From assembly GCA_016935915.1 (NCBI GenBank), contig JAFGQB010000034.1, positions 1 to 44,868 of the forward strand: 44,868 nt of DNA. The letters run 5' to 3'. The position numbers and the translations under genes were made by a program. The notes below the pieces were generated by a model that was not told where the DNA came from, ran no database searches, and was given only the letters and a program-made list of their open reading frames with translations. Below, piece after piece: positions 16,624 to 24,570 of this stretch (within the stretch, counting starts at the first letter, position 1; each line of letters opens with the position of its first letter). The stretch comes from Spirochaetota bacterium (GTDB lineage Bacteria > Spirochaetota > GWE2-31-10 > JAFGQB01).

Positions 16624-17747
16624 TGGGTTTTTTTAATGTTTCTGAAACGGCAATTAAAGAGAAATTAAAAACTAAACTTCAAAATAAATTGAGCATCAAT
16701 GAAATAACAAATTATAACGTCGGCGGTGTTTTAAGGGATTTTATTGAAATAGCAGGCTATTTTTTTTATTTATTATACAGAAAACTTGAGATTATATTCA
16801 CAAATGTATTTGCATCTTCCGCATCAGACGATTGGCTTGATGAAAAATGTAAAGATGTAAATATAATCAGAAATCCTGCAACCAAAGTAACGGGATATTT
16901 TATATTCGGAAGAAACATAGTCTCATCAACTTCAATTGTCATTGAAAATGACAAAATTATTAAAACAGCAACAAACATTTCAGGCAAACAATATTCTTTT
17001 ATTGTGACTGAAGAAACAGTTCTGCCGGCAGATATACAGGAAATATCTGTACCGGTTGAATCATCCGGAACAGGAACAGGATATAATATAATTGCGGGCA
17101 CAAGTGTATCATTGGTAAGTCCGATTGACGGCATTGACTATGTCACGGTTCCTTCGGATTGGATTGAAATACCTGCAGAAGATAAAGAAAAAGACGGACC
17201 GTTATATGAACGTTACAAACTGCAATGGGAAAGCACAAATGAAGGAAGCCCTGCATGGTATAAAAAACTTGCAATAAATGTTGACGGTGTAAAAGACGTT
17301 GTGATTGTGCCGACATTAGACGGAGCCGGCACATTAGGGATAATTATATCTGCTGTTTCAGGAGAAGCATCGGTACCGCTTGTCGCTGAAGTTCAGTCTG
17401 TAATTGATGCAAATCTTTATTTTGACGGTATACAGCCTACAGTTTATGCGGCTGAAAATGTAGAGCATTCAATTAATATTACTTTTGATTGTTTTTCTTT
17501 ACCTGATGTTGAAGATGCGTTCAGGACATCAATAAATGAAACCATAGCTGCCTTTATCAATACAGAACAATCCATCGGAGTTGATTTTATACCAATGAAA
17601 CTAAAAGGCTATCTGGACAATCAATTTAAAGGTTTTATTAAAAATATTACGTTTTCAAATGAATCAATTATTACAATCAGTAAAACACAAATATTGGATT
17701 TGACGGTTGTATTACCGGTAACAATCAACACAGGAGTTGAAGAGTGA
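16623..17747 (+). CDS. Baseplate J-like protein (Mu gp47)
   Basis: The 374-residue wedge protein has the J family layout: an N-terminal helix pair (VGGVLRDFIEIAGYFFYLLYRKLEII), ASSASDDWLDEKCKD, a middle beta domain, the diagnostic KDGPLYERYKLQWESTNEGSPAWYKKLAINVDGVKDV region near 195-230, and a C-terminal domain. It links hub, W and I proteins in the baseplate. The gene overlaps its neighbours at both ends: TAATG upstream, and a GTG start of the next gene downstream. Confidence 0.92.
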   Translation: MGFFNVSETAIKEKLKTKLQNKLSINEITNYNVGGVLRDFIEIAGYFFYLLYRKLEIIFTNVFASSASDDWLDEKCKDVNIIRNPATKVTGYFIFGRNIVSSTSIVIENDKIIKTATNISGKQYSFIVTEETVLPADIQEISVPVESSGTGTGYNIIAGTSVSLVSPIDGIDYVTVPSDWIEIPAEDKEKDGPLYERYKLQWESTNEGSPAWYKKLAINVDGVKDVVIVPTLDGAGTLGIIISAVSGEASVPLVAEVQSVIDANLYFDGIQPTVYAAENVEHSINITFDCFSLPDVEDAFRTSINETIAAFINTEQSIGVDFIPMKLKGYLDNQFKGFIKNITFSNESIITISKTQILDLTVVLPVTINTGVEE

Positions 17748-18262
17748 CATTCTGGGAATTTCTAAAAGATAAATTATTGTATCCTTTGACGACTACCTGT
17801 TTGTTATTTCAATCAATTTTTCAATCCATATGCGAAATGTTTGATGATCTGCAAACTGATGCTTTAACATTGTCATTGGAATGGTTCCCTTATTACTCAA
17901 AAAATATTCCAAAACACATGGTTGACCGCAGCATAACTCCATTTCAGGATGAAGACAGTGACGCTATCAGGAACAGAGTCATATATGCATATTCATTTTA
18001 TAAAGAAACGAAATTATGGTCCGGAATCAAAAAGATATTGTCGCATTATATTACTGGTGAATATACAATATCATTTGTCAATAATATAGCTTTTGCTTAT
18101 TTTATAATACTGACAGTTATATTGACAATTGAAGAGAAAGAACTTATTTATCAGATTTTGAATAAATATAAGTTTGCTCATGTATCCGTATATTTAATTA
18201 ATACGGATAATGACAATGCATTTGTTGTCGGAGATTGTTTTATAGGGGAAATAAAAATATAA
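17744..18262 (+). CDS. Tail protein I / Mu gp48-like baseplate protein
   Basis: The 172-residue protein uses a GTG start at 17744 that overlaps the J stop; AGGAG lies about 10 nt before it. Its position after J and the sequence pattern (LSLEWFPYYSKNIPKHMVD, DAIRNRVIYAYSFYKETKLWSGIKKILSHY) fit the gp48/DUF2313 or P2 gpI group, which connects the wedge to tail fibres. The C-terminal half carries several hydrophobic strands. It is followed by the fibre gene after 9 bp. Confidence 0.78.
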   Translation: MTFWEFLKDKLLYPLTTTCLLFQSIFQSICEMFDDLQTDALTLSLEWFPYYSKNIPKHMVDRSITPFQDEDSDAIRNRVIYAYSFYKETKLWSGIKKILSHYITGEYTISFVNNIAFAYFIILTVILTIEEKELIYQILNKYKFAHVSVYLINTDNDNAFVVGDCFIGEIKI

Positions 18263-18271
18263 GGGGAAAAT

Positions 18272-20272
18272 ATGGACAGAAGAAATTATTATTATAAAAA
18301 AAGAATACAAACTGCAGAAATGGAAGACCTTCAGGATAATATTGAAAATGCTGATAAAAATATCATTAAAAACATTTTAGGACATGGAATATGGTCAGGA
18401 TTATATGTCACAAAAAAGAATCCCGGAACATCGGATGCCATCTTTGTTGTTTCTGCAGGTATCGCTTATGATCAGAATGGTAACAGGATTGAAATAGGAG
18501 CCAATCAGGATGTTGATCTAGCAGGTTATCTGCCTACTGCAGGTTTAATAAAAAGCCTTGCGATTACGGTACGATTTGCACGAAGTCAGTCACAACAGGA
18601 GCTTGACGGGAATAACAACTTACAATACTTTCAGAATAATGAATATTTTATTGTTGTCGTGATAGAAGGCGGAACCGACGATGAGGATCCGGAACTTGCA
18701 GAATTGACAACAAATGATGTAATTTGCTGTGATTTGGAAATTGATGCTGATATCAATTATACAATATTGACAGGCAGGGTAATAAGAACATCAGCTACTG
18801 TTCAACAGCATATAAATAATACTACAAACCCGCATTCTGTTAAAATGAGTCAATTAAATGATAATATTCTTAATTCCGACATGGATGCAAATGGTAACAG
18901 GATCATTGATTTGCCTTTACCGACAGATAATTCAGAACCGGTTATAAAAGAAAATATTATATTTACAGAAGTAACAGAAAATACAGAATTAGAACCGAAT
19001 AAAAAATATATAGTTACCGGAGATAATGTTGAAGTATCATTGCCGGGTGCAAATATAGGGGATGAAATTGATATATTTAGCTCAAATGCATCCAAAATAA
19101 TTCAAGAAGATGCTGAACATCTTATTAATTTTCATAATCAATATTTTACAACAAAAGGCATAAATGGATTTTTAATTCTACCAAATAATAGCAATATAGA
19201 ATTAATTTTTAAAGGTGTTGATGGCAGTATTATTTTTCCAGGAACAAAATTAACCAGTCCTACAGGTTCAATAAGAGCCGGACAAATAGATTGTACATCT
19301 GATGGCGTTTATGTTTTAGGATCATGTCCTTTATCTCCTTATATGTTTCTTAAAAAAAGAAATGGCGATTCATTTTCCAATTTAGCCAATCCTTCAGTTT
19401 TACCTCAATCAACAGGAAGAAGTTGTTGTGTGAGTAATGATGGCAATTATTTCATAATTGGTTGTGATATAGATACAATTGTTCTGTATAAAAGAACTGG
19501 TGATGTATTAAATAAACTTGCCGATCCTGCTATAAAGCCCGGTTCAGGCATAAATAGAATGATGTTTAGTTATGATGATAGATACTTGACAATTACAACT
19601 AACGCCTCTCCTTTTCTTTTTATTTATAAACGTACTGGAGATAGTTTTTCAAAATTAGCTGATCCATCTACTATACCAAGTTATGCCTGCAATAATATAC
19701 ATTGGACTATGGATGGAAATTATTTTACTTTATCGTCATCTGATGGAACGCCAAGATTATATATTTATAAACGCACAGGAGATAGTTTTGCAAAACTTAC
19801 TGATCCTTCAGATTTACCAACCGCATCAGCTGTCTGTTTGGCATATAGTCACAATGGGGAATTTCTAGTAACAGGTTTAAATGCCTCTCCATTTTTACAT
19901 TTTTATAAAGTTAATGGCGATACATATACACCTTTGAATAATCCTTCTTCAGTCCCAACAAGTCAAGTTACATCTATACGATTCAGTTATGATGATAAAT
20001 ATTTAATTTTAACATGTCAGTCTTCACCATATATTTATATTTATTTAATTGATGGTGATTTTTTTATAAAGCTTAATGATCCTACAGTTTTACCTGATTC
20101 TTATCCAAGAGATATAAGGATTACAAATGATTCTAAATATTTAATTCTCAATCCTCTAAATGATACTATTAATTTGAATGTTTACAAAAATATTACAAAT
20201 GCAACTAAAACATGGTTAGTGAAAGAATTAAGCACTCGATATGAACAAGAAAAAAATTGTATGTTCAAATAA
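18272..20272 (+). CDS. Tail fibre protein with a C-terminal seven-repeat beta-propeller
   Basis: The 666-residue protein follows AAGGGGA. Residues 1 to about 190 look like a fibre attachment module (YKKRIQTAEMEDLQDNIENA, ending with QHINNTTNPHSVKMSQL, a collar common in tail fibres). A middle region to about 325 is strand-rich. From about 330 to the end there are seven repeats of about 45 residues. Each has a consensus of a short strand, a DG/DD-x-Y-L turn, a strand ending FIYKRTGDSF, then KLADPS-x-IP. Seven such units fit a seven-bladed propeller closing the fibre tip, a plausible receptor-binding head. The gene becomes AT-rich after about 18.9 kb, unlike the genes upstream, as expected for a module exchanged between phages. 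Confidence 0.78.
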   Translation: MDRRNYYYKKRIQTAEMEDLQDNIENADKNIIKNILGHGIWSGLYVTKKNPGTSDAIFVVSAGIAYDQNGNRIEIGANQDVDLAGYLPTAGLIKSLAITVRFARSQSQQELDGNNNLQYFQNNEYFIVVVIEGGTDDEDPELAELTTNDVICCDLEIDADINYTILTGRVIRTSATVQQHINNTTNPHSVKMSQLNDNILNSDMDANGNRIIDLPLPTDNSEPVIKENIIFTEVTENTELEPNKKYIVTGDNVEVSLPGANIGDEIDIFSSNASKIIQEDAEHLINFHNQYFTTKGINGFLILPNNSNIELIFKGVDGSIIFPGTKLTSPTGSIRAGQIDCTSDGVYVLGSCPLSPYMFLKKRNGDSFSNLANPSVLPQSTGRSCCVSNDGNYFIIGCDIDTIVLYKRTGDVLNKLADPAIKPGSGINRMMFSYDDRYLTITTNASPFLFIYKRTGDSFSKLADPSTIPSYACNNIHWTMDGNYFTLSSSDGTPRLYIYKRTGDSFAKLTDPSDLPTASAVCLAYSHNGEFLVTGLNASPFLHFYKVNGDTYTPLNNPSSVPTSQVTSIRFSYDDKYLILTCQSSPYIYIYLIDGDFFIKLNDPTVLPDSYPRDIRITNDSKYLILNPLNDTINLNVYKNITNATKTWLVKELSTRYEQEKNCMFK

Positions 20273-20291
20273 AACAAAAAAGAGATATTAA

Positions 20292-20690
20292 ATGGAAATA
20301 ATTTTATTAGCAGCAGAAAATAAAACATTAGAACAAAAGGGAGATATTATTCAAGTTGGTAATGATGGCGAGTTTTCTACAAAAAAATGGTCTGAAAAAA
20401 TGAAACAAAAATTTATATTAGTTTTAAATTTTGGAACTATTAAAAATAAAAAACTAGAAGAGTCTGCATATGAAGAGATAGAAAATAATGGAGAAATAAT
20501 AAAAAATATAAAATTTAAAAGAAATTTTAATATTGATTTAAAAGATACGAATATTCTTATTGATTCTCAAAATAGGCGTTATATTAATGAATCAGATTTT
20601 AAAAAATTAAAAATTAAAAATAAAGATAAAGATATCGTCGTTACTGATCCTATAACTCCTGTAACTTTAAAGGAGTTTCAAGTTGGCTGA
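20292..20690 (+). CDS. Unrecognised phage protein in the tail-fibre cassette
   Basis: A 132-residue, Lys/Asn-rich protein with a weak AGAGA element before its ATG. A DIIQVGNDGEFSTKKWSEKMK motif near the start and alternating strands follow. No family is recognised. It sits between two likely fibre proteins in the AT-rich cassette, so a fibre assembly or structural role is possible but not shown. Its end overlaps the TTG start of the next gene by 8 bp and contains that gene's ribosome-binding site. Confidence 0.5.
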   Translation: MEIILLAAENKTLEQKGDIIQVGNDGEFSTKKWSEKMKQKFILVLNFGTIKNKKLEESAYEEIENNGEIIKNIKFKRNFNIDLKDTNILIDSQNRRYINESDFKKLKIKNKDKDIVVTDPITPVTLKEFQVG

Positions 20691-21651
20691 TATATATGTA
20701 ATAGTTGATCCAGATGGAGGTGATGGTTATGATTATCTTTCTCTTAATTTAGCTGAATCTGGTGAGAATGGAGATTTAACTGGTACTGGATATTGTTATA
20801 TTGGTTGTCGATCATCCGAAGGAACACCTGATAGTACAGCGGTTACTTTTTCGGGTTGGACAGTTGATTCTACTCATTATCCTATTGTATATGCATTACC
20901 AGGCCATGAAGCTTTAAAAACCACATGGTCAACATCACGATATAGATTACATATGACTGATACTAATTATCAAATTAGAATTCAATGTAGTTATATCGAT
21001 TTTATAGGACTACAGATTAAAAATGATTATGGTTCTGTTACTTTATGTAATTGCTTATATGTTGATGCTATTCTTTCGGGTAATAGTTTAATTTCGTTTA
21101 GAAATTGCCGTATAGAATCAAATGCTAATGGGACATATCAAGGGTTGCAAGTATATGATGCTGATGCTATTGTGAAAATTGAAAATTGTATTTTTTCAGG
21201 ATTTCATAGATATGGTATAAATATTCGTTATGGGACACTATACTTATATAATAGCATAATATACAATACAAATTATGTCAATGGTGCAGGGATATACATA
21301 GAATCTAATGGAACAGTAACAGCTACAAATTGTATAATATTTAATACTTCAAACGATATTAATAATTTTGGTAGTTTAACAGCTACAAATTGTGCAACCG
21401 ATGATGGTGATGGTAGTAATCCTATAAGCCCTAGTGGAAGTAATTGGACTAATGAATTGCCCAATTACGCAACTGGCAATTTTACTATTACAAATAGCGG
21501 GAATTGTTATCATGGCGGAATTCATATAGATGGTGTTATTTATGATATAGAAGGTGATGAATATGATGCATTTGTACCTAGTGTAGGAGTTGATGAAGTT
21601 ATATCATTTCCGTCTGATATTCCAATTTTAAGAAGAAGGAGAGCTGCATGA
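20683..21651 (+). CDS. Right-handed beta-helix tail spike-like protein (TTG start)
   Basis: The 322-residue protein starts at TTG 20683; AAAGGAG at 20669-20675 is 7 nt upstream, which decides the start. Between about 70 and 245 there are repeated short strands with turns such as DFIGLQIKNDYG, SFRNCRIESNANG, VKIENCIFSGFHRYG, LYNSIIYNTNY and VTATNCIIFNTSND, one rung each. This is typical of a parallel beta-helix with an Asn/Cys ladder. Such folds are common in phage spikes that bind or cut polysaccharide. No catalytic residues can be assigned. The C-terminal RRRRAA is unusual. It overlaps the next gene by 4 bp. Confidence 0.65.
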   Translation: MADIYVIVDPDGGDGYDYLSLNLAESGENGDLTGTGYCYIGCRSSEGTPDSTAVTFSGWTVDSTHYPIVYALPGHEALKTTWSTSRYRLHMTDTNYQIRIQCSYIDFIGLQIKNDYGSVTLCNCLYVDAILSGNSLISFRNCRIESNANGTYQGLQVYDADAIVKIENCIFSGFHRYGINIRYGTLYLYNSIIYNTNYVNGAGIYIESNGTVTATNCIIFNTSNDINNFGSLTATNCATDDGDGSNPISPSGSNWTNELPNYATGNFTITNSGNCYHGGIHIDGVIYDIEGDEYDAFVPSVGVDEVISFPSDIPILRRRRAA

Positions 21652-22289
21652 ATAATCAATTTTTAAGAAAATATGGCATTGAAACTGTTGTTAATTTCTC
21701 TATGTTTCAAATAGATGGAGTTGATTTTAAAAGTGATGCAGTTTATTCATCGGGAGATGTGAAAATCATGAAAGATGAAAGCAATGAAGCTAATACTTCA
21801 AACGGCTTTGTTGATGAGGGGCAAGGGTATTCATTGATATTAACTGCATCTGAAATGCAAGCAAAACGAATTGTTTTATATTTTGTGGATCAGACGTCTC
21901 CAAAGGCATGGCTGGATTTTTCAATTATCATTGAAACTTACGGTAATGTAAACGCAATGCATCCGAATTTTCCGGTTGATGTTGAGTCCGTCAAAGGAAA
22001 TGCTGTAACAAATATAAATGATTTTAAAGCCGACGTTTCAAATCTTGATGTGGCAGTTAGTACACGATCAAGTCATTCAACATCTGATATTATGGCTTCT
22101 GTAATAGAAACCGGTTTTGATTTTAAGACATGTATTCAAGTATTAGTTGCGATCATGGCAGGCAAAACAAACGGTGGAGGTACCGGAATTTATAATTTTA
22201 GGAATCTGCTTGATACATTAAACAGAGTTCAGATAACTGTTGATGAAAATAAGAACAGAATAACTGTCATAATAACAAAGGATACATAA
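21648..22289 (+). CDS. Phage structural protein of unknown function
   Basis: The 213-residue protein follows AGAAGGAGAG. The first half is a beta-domain (SMFQIDGVDFKSDAVYSSGD, GYSLILTASEMQAKRIVLYF), a type seen in fibre-associated proteins of Mu-like phages. The second half contains VSTRSSHSTSDIMASVIE and MAGKTNGGGTGIYNFRNL, ending in strands. A beta-sandwich of the BppU/fibre accessory type is possible. The base composition returns towards that of the structural genes in the second half. Confidence 0.55.
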   Translation: MNNQFLRKYGIETVVNFSMFQIDGVDFKSDAVYSSGDVKIMKDESNEANTSNGFVDEGQGYSLILTASEMQAKRIVLYFVDQTSPKAWLDFSIIIETYGNVNAMHPNFPVDVESVKGNAVTNINDFKADVSNLDVAVSTRSSHSTSDIMASVIETGFDFKTCIQVLVAIMAGKTNGGGTGIYNFRNLLDTLNRVQITVDENKNRITVIITKDT

Positions 22290-22290
22290 A

Positions 22291-22500
22291 ATGTTTTATG
22301 ATGATTATTTTTTTAGCATATTTTTTGATGGACTCTTTGAACCTTTCGGGGAATCAACACAGTATTTTATAACAATTAGAAATCAAGCTTTAATTCAATT
22401 TATAAATATGACAAATAAAGATATAAGACAAATACTGGAATCAAAAAAGAAATCATTTAAACAATTAATTATTATCAAAAATAGGAGGCTTGAATCATGA
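22291..22500 (+). CDS. Small phage protein of unknown function
   Basis: A 69-residue protein whose ATG lies one base after the previous stop. The N-terminus is rich in Phe, Asp and Tyr (FYDDYFFSIFFDGLFE) and the C-terminus is basic (SKKKSFKQLIIIKNRRL). No domain is recognised. Tight coupling to both neighbours (ATGA overlap downstream) supports expression. Confidence 0.45.
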   Translation: MFYDDYFFSIFFDGLFEPFGESTQYFITIRNQALIQFINMTNKDIRQILESKKKSFKQLIIIKNRRLES

Positions 22501-22778
22501 TCCCATTATGCAAAGAACTTATAGGTAATAGTTTTAAATATACATTAAAAACTAATATTCAAGCAGATTCTGTTACTGTAACAGTTTATGACGGATCAGG
22601 TACAAAAAGAATAGATGAAGCCGCAATGACAAGTTCTGATGGTTTTTCCTGGTCAATAATATTTAAAACAACGACTGAATGGACATCAGGCGATTGTATT
22701 ATTAATACAACAGCTAAGAAAGGTATTGATCAGAGTATAGATGAGGTCTCATTTGTTTTAACAAATAAAACATATTAA
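22497..22778 (+). CDS. Small Ig-like or beta-sandwich phage protein
   Basis: A 93-residue protein with alternating strands (SFKYTLKTNIQADSVTVTVY, SWSIIFKTTTEWTSGDCIIN, VSFVLTNKTY), consistent with a single Ig-like or beta-sandwich domain as often found on fibres or capsids. GGAGG lies upstream and the ATG overlaps the previous stop. The function is unknown. Confidence 0.5.
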   Translation: MIPLCKELIGNSFKYTLKTNIQADSVTVTVYDGSGTKRIDEAAMTSSDGFSWSIIFKTTTEWTSGDCIINTTAKKGIDQSIDEVSFVLTNKTY

Positions 22779-22804
22779 TAAAATATTTAAAAAAGGAGTG
22801 TTTT

Positions 22805-23593
22805 ATGAACAAGGATGTTCAAAAGAATTCTATTAATGCCATTTTTGGATGGATAGGAGGGAAAAGGTTATTAAGGCAAAAAATTGCGCTTTTTGTACCC
22901 GAACAGGATTTACCGATTAAAAAAAGAAAGCTTAAGTATTACGTTGAAGTGTTCGGAGGTGTAGCTTGGATGCTGTTATTTAAAGAACGATGGTTTGAGT
23001 CGGAAGTTTATAATGATTATAATAATGAACTTACCAATCTTTTTAATGTCATAAAGTTTCATCCAAAGGAGTTTATTAAGCAATTTAATTTTTTACCGCA
23101 AAGTCAAATTATTTTTGATTATTTACTTGATAATGAAACATTAACAGATATTCAAAAAGCAGTAAAAACTTATTTCAAATATGCTTACAGTTTTTCATCA
23201 AACGGCAATAATTTTTCTTTTAAGCCGGCATCAAGAAGAAATTTGTTTGAAAAAATAAATCTATTATCAGAAAGACTAGATAAAGTTGTTATATCGAATA
23301 AGTCATATGATAAAATAATACCAAGATTCAATAAAGAAAACTCTTTTCTTTATCTTGATCCGCCATATTATGAAAAAGAATATTTATATGAAACAAAGTT
23401 TTCAGTATCTGATCATACTAAACTTTGCGAATTATTAAAAACTTATAAAGGAAAATTTATATTATCATATAATGATCACTCTGAAATTAAGAAACTTTAT
23501 TCTGATTTTAATATAAAACAGATATCTACTCTTTATTCTGCATTTAGAGATAAATCTGAAAAAACCAATGAATTAATTATAATGAATTATTAA
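22805..23593 (+). CDS. Phage DNA adenine methylase (D12 class, Dam-like)
   Basis: The 262-residue N6-adenine methyltransferase has the D12-class N-terminal motif FGWIGGKRLL (14-23; the FxGxGG-type AdoMet site) and catalytic DPPY at 185-188, followed by strands around KLCELLKTYKGKFILSYND. Length fits the class (about 260-280). AAAAGGAGTG precedes the ATG. It is the last gene of the prophage, the place where Mu carries the mom DNA-modification gene, so protection of phage DNA against host restriction is likely. The recognised sequence cannot be deduced; no cognate endonuclease gene is adjacent. Confidence 0.9.
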   Translation: MNKDVQKNSINAIFGWIGGKRLLRQKIALFVPEQDLPIKKRKLKYYVEVFGGVAWMLLFKERWFESEVYNDYNNELTNLFNVIKFHPKEFIKQFNFLPQSQIIFDYLLDNETLTDIQKAVKTYFKYAYSFSSNGNNFSFKPASRRNLFEKINLLSERLDKVVISNKSYDKIIPRFNKENSFLYLDPPYYEKEYLYETKFSVSDHTKLCELLKTYKGKFILSYNDHSEIKKLYSDFNIKQISTLYSAFRDKSEKTNELIIMNY

Positions 23594-23601
23594 AAAAAAG
23601 G

Positions 23602-23642
23602 CGTTATTAAATGGTTTAAACACTATTTAATAACGTTTTAAT
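23602..23642 (+). terminator. Rho-independent terminator at the end of the prophage late operon
   Basis: CGTTATTAAAT at 23602-23612 and ATTTAATAACG at 23625-23635 form an 11-bp perfect stem with a 12-nt loop, followed by TTTTAATTTT. It lies 8 bp after the methylase stop. Confidence 0.85.
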
Positions 23643-23690
23643 TTTAAAAAAAATATTGAAAAAATAAACTATAGTTGATATATTTTTTTA

Positions 23691-23763
23691 TTCTCAAACT
23701 TTGTGAACAGAAATAAAATTTATTCTCAAACTTTGTGAACATTTTTCTCAAACTTTGTGAACA
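23691..23763 (+). repeat. Three direct 19-bp repeats at the prophage right end (putative transposase-binding sites)
   Basis: The sequence ttctcaaactttgtgaaca occurs identically at 23691-23709, 23723-23741 and 23745-23763, all in one orientation. Start-to-start distances are 32 and 22 bp. Read from the flank inward, this is two adjoining sites and a third one helical turn further in, like R1-R2 and R3 of Mu. The sequence itself is unlike the Mu transposase consensus. The function is inferred from position and arrangement; the repeats are seen directly. Confidence 0.8.
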
Positions 23764-23764
23764 G

Positions 23765-24568
23765 TTACATTTGTAAAAAAAAAATATTTATAAAATTTTT
23801 TAAAAAAAATCGTAACGGCATATTCTTAAACATAACAAGTAATATATTTCTACAGCCGTAATATATTTTAAAATCATTCATTTTATTTGATGTAACGCTT
23901 CCATGATGATATACTAAAGCATCCGCTACATATAAACATTTATGTCCTGTTAATTGAGCTCTTACATCAAAATCCACATCTTCATAATATGCAAAAAAAT
24001 CCTCATCAAAATATCCGATATTATCAAATAAAACCCTCCGATATATAGATGCGGCAGCACATGCACCAAATACAAATTCATTGTTGTTGAACAGGTTCTT
24101 ATCTTTATCAAACCCTCTTAATTCTGCCGTTCCATTATTTATATAAATATTTCCGGTGCCATATATTTTATCAGGATTTTCATACATCAATATCCTTGAA
24201 GCGCAAAAACTAATTTGTGGATTATCATCAAGCGCTTTTTTCATAATTTGAAGGAATGTCCCCTCTAAAACTGTATCATTATTAAGAAGAAGGATATATT
24301 CAAATTTAGAATTTTTTATACCAAAGTTAACTGCTTTAGCAAAACCGTAATTCCTGCCAAGTTTTATAAATTTAATTTCAGGATTTATATTTTGAATTAA
24401 TTGTTCTGATCCATCATTTGAACCGTTGTCAATTATTAGAATTTCATATTTAAAGTCGATCTTTTGATCAAAAATTGAAGACAAACATTCTGATAATAAT
24501 AATTTACCATTATAATTTGGAATGATTATCGAAATACCAGCATCAACACTTTCTTTATTAATACTCAT
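23765..24568 (-). CDS. Family 2 glycosyltransferase, short C-terminus next to prophage end
   Basis: The 267-residue GT-A enzyme has an N-terminal SIIIPNYNGKLLLSECLSSI, LNNDTVLEG as the metal-binding DxD variant near 95, and FFAYYEDVDFDVRAQLTGHK with the ED motif near 190-205. It probably transfers a sugar (rhamnosyltransferase-like) in O-antigen or surface polysaccharide synthesis at the inner membrane. Relatives usually continue some tens of residues past the final hydrophobic helix, where this one stops (FFLQM). The stop codon lies within 4 bp of the repeats at the prophage end, so the insertion may have clipped the gene. It starts 2 bp after the upstream gene's stop, so it is probably co-translated. 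Confidence 0.85.
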   Translation of the reverse strand: MSINKESVDAGISIIIPNYNGKLLLSECLSSIFDQKIDFKYEILIIDNGSNDGSEQLIQNINPEIKFIKLGRNYGFAKAVNFGIKNSKFEYILLLNNDTVLEGTFLQIMKKALDDNPQISFCASRILMYENPDKIYGTGNIYINNGTAELRGFDKDKNLFNNNEFVFGACAAASIYRRVLFDNIGYFDEDFFAYYEDVDFDVRAQLTGHKCLYVADALVYHHGSVTSNKMNDFKIYYGCRNILLVMFKNMPLRFFLKNFINIFFLQM

Positions 24569-24570
24569 AT

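Larger units (their letters stand above)
1..23769 (+). mobile_element. Mu-like contractile-tailed prophage, right part (left end outside window)
   Basis: Every gene from the left edge to 23593 is on the plus strand with small gaps or stop/start overlaps. The order matches the late region of Mu-like phages: terminases, portal, MuF head protein, I-type protease, capsid, gp36, sheath, tube, chaperone, tape measure, baseplate V/W/J/I and fibres. The right end is marked by a terminator hairpin and three identical 19-bp repeats ending at 23763, followed by AT-rich minus-strand host glycosyltransferase genes. Transposable phage ends start with TG and finish with CA. Here CA occurs at 23762-23763 and again at 23768-23769, so the boundary is uncertain by 6 bp. 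The early region (repressor, transposase A/B) is not in the window, so whether the prophage is active cannot be judged. All late genes present look intact. Confidence 0.9.

Noticed and set aside
18272..22778. Diversity-generating retroelement acting on the tail fibre
   Set aside because: No reverse transcriptase gene and no template/variable repeat pair were seen in the window.
23691..23763. CRISPR array
   Set aside because: Three short repeats have spacers of only 13 and 3 bp and sit at a prophage end without cas genes; transposase sites fit better.
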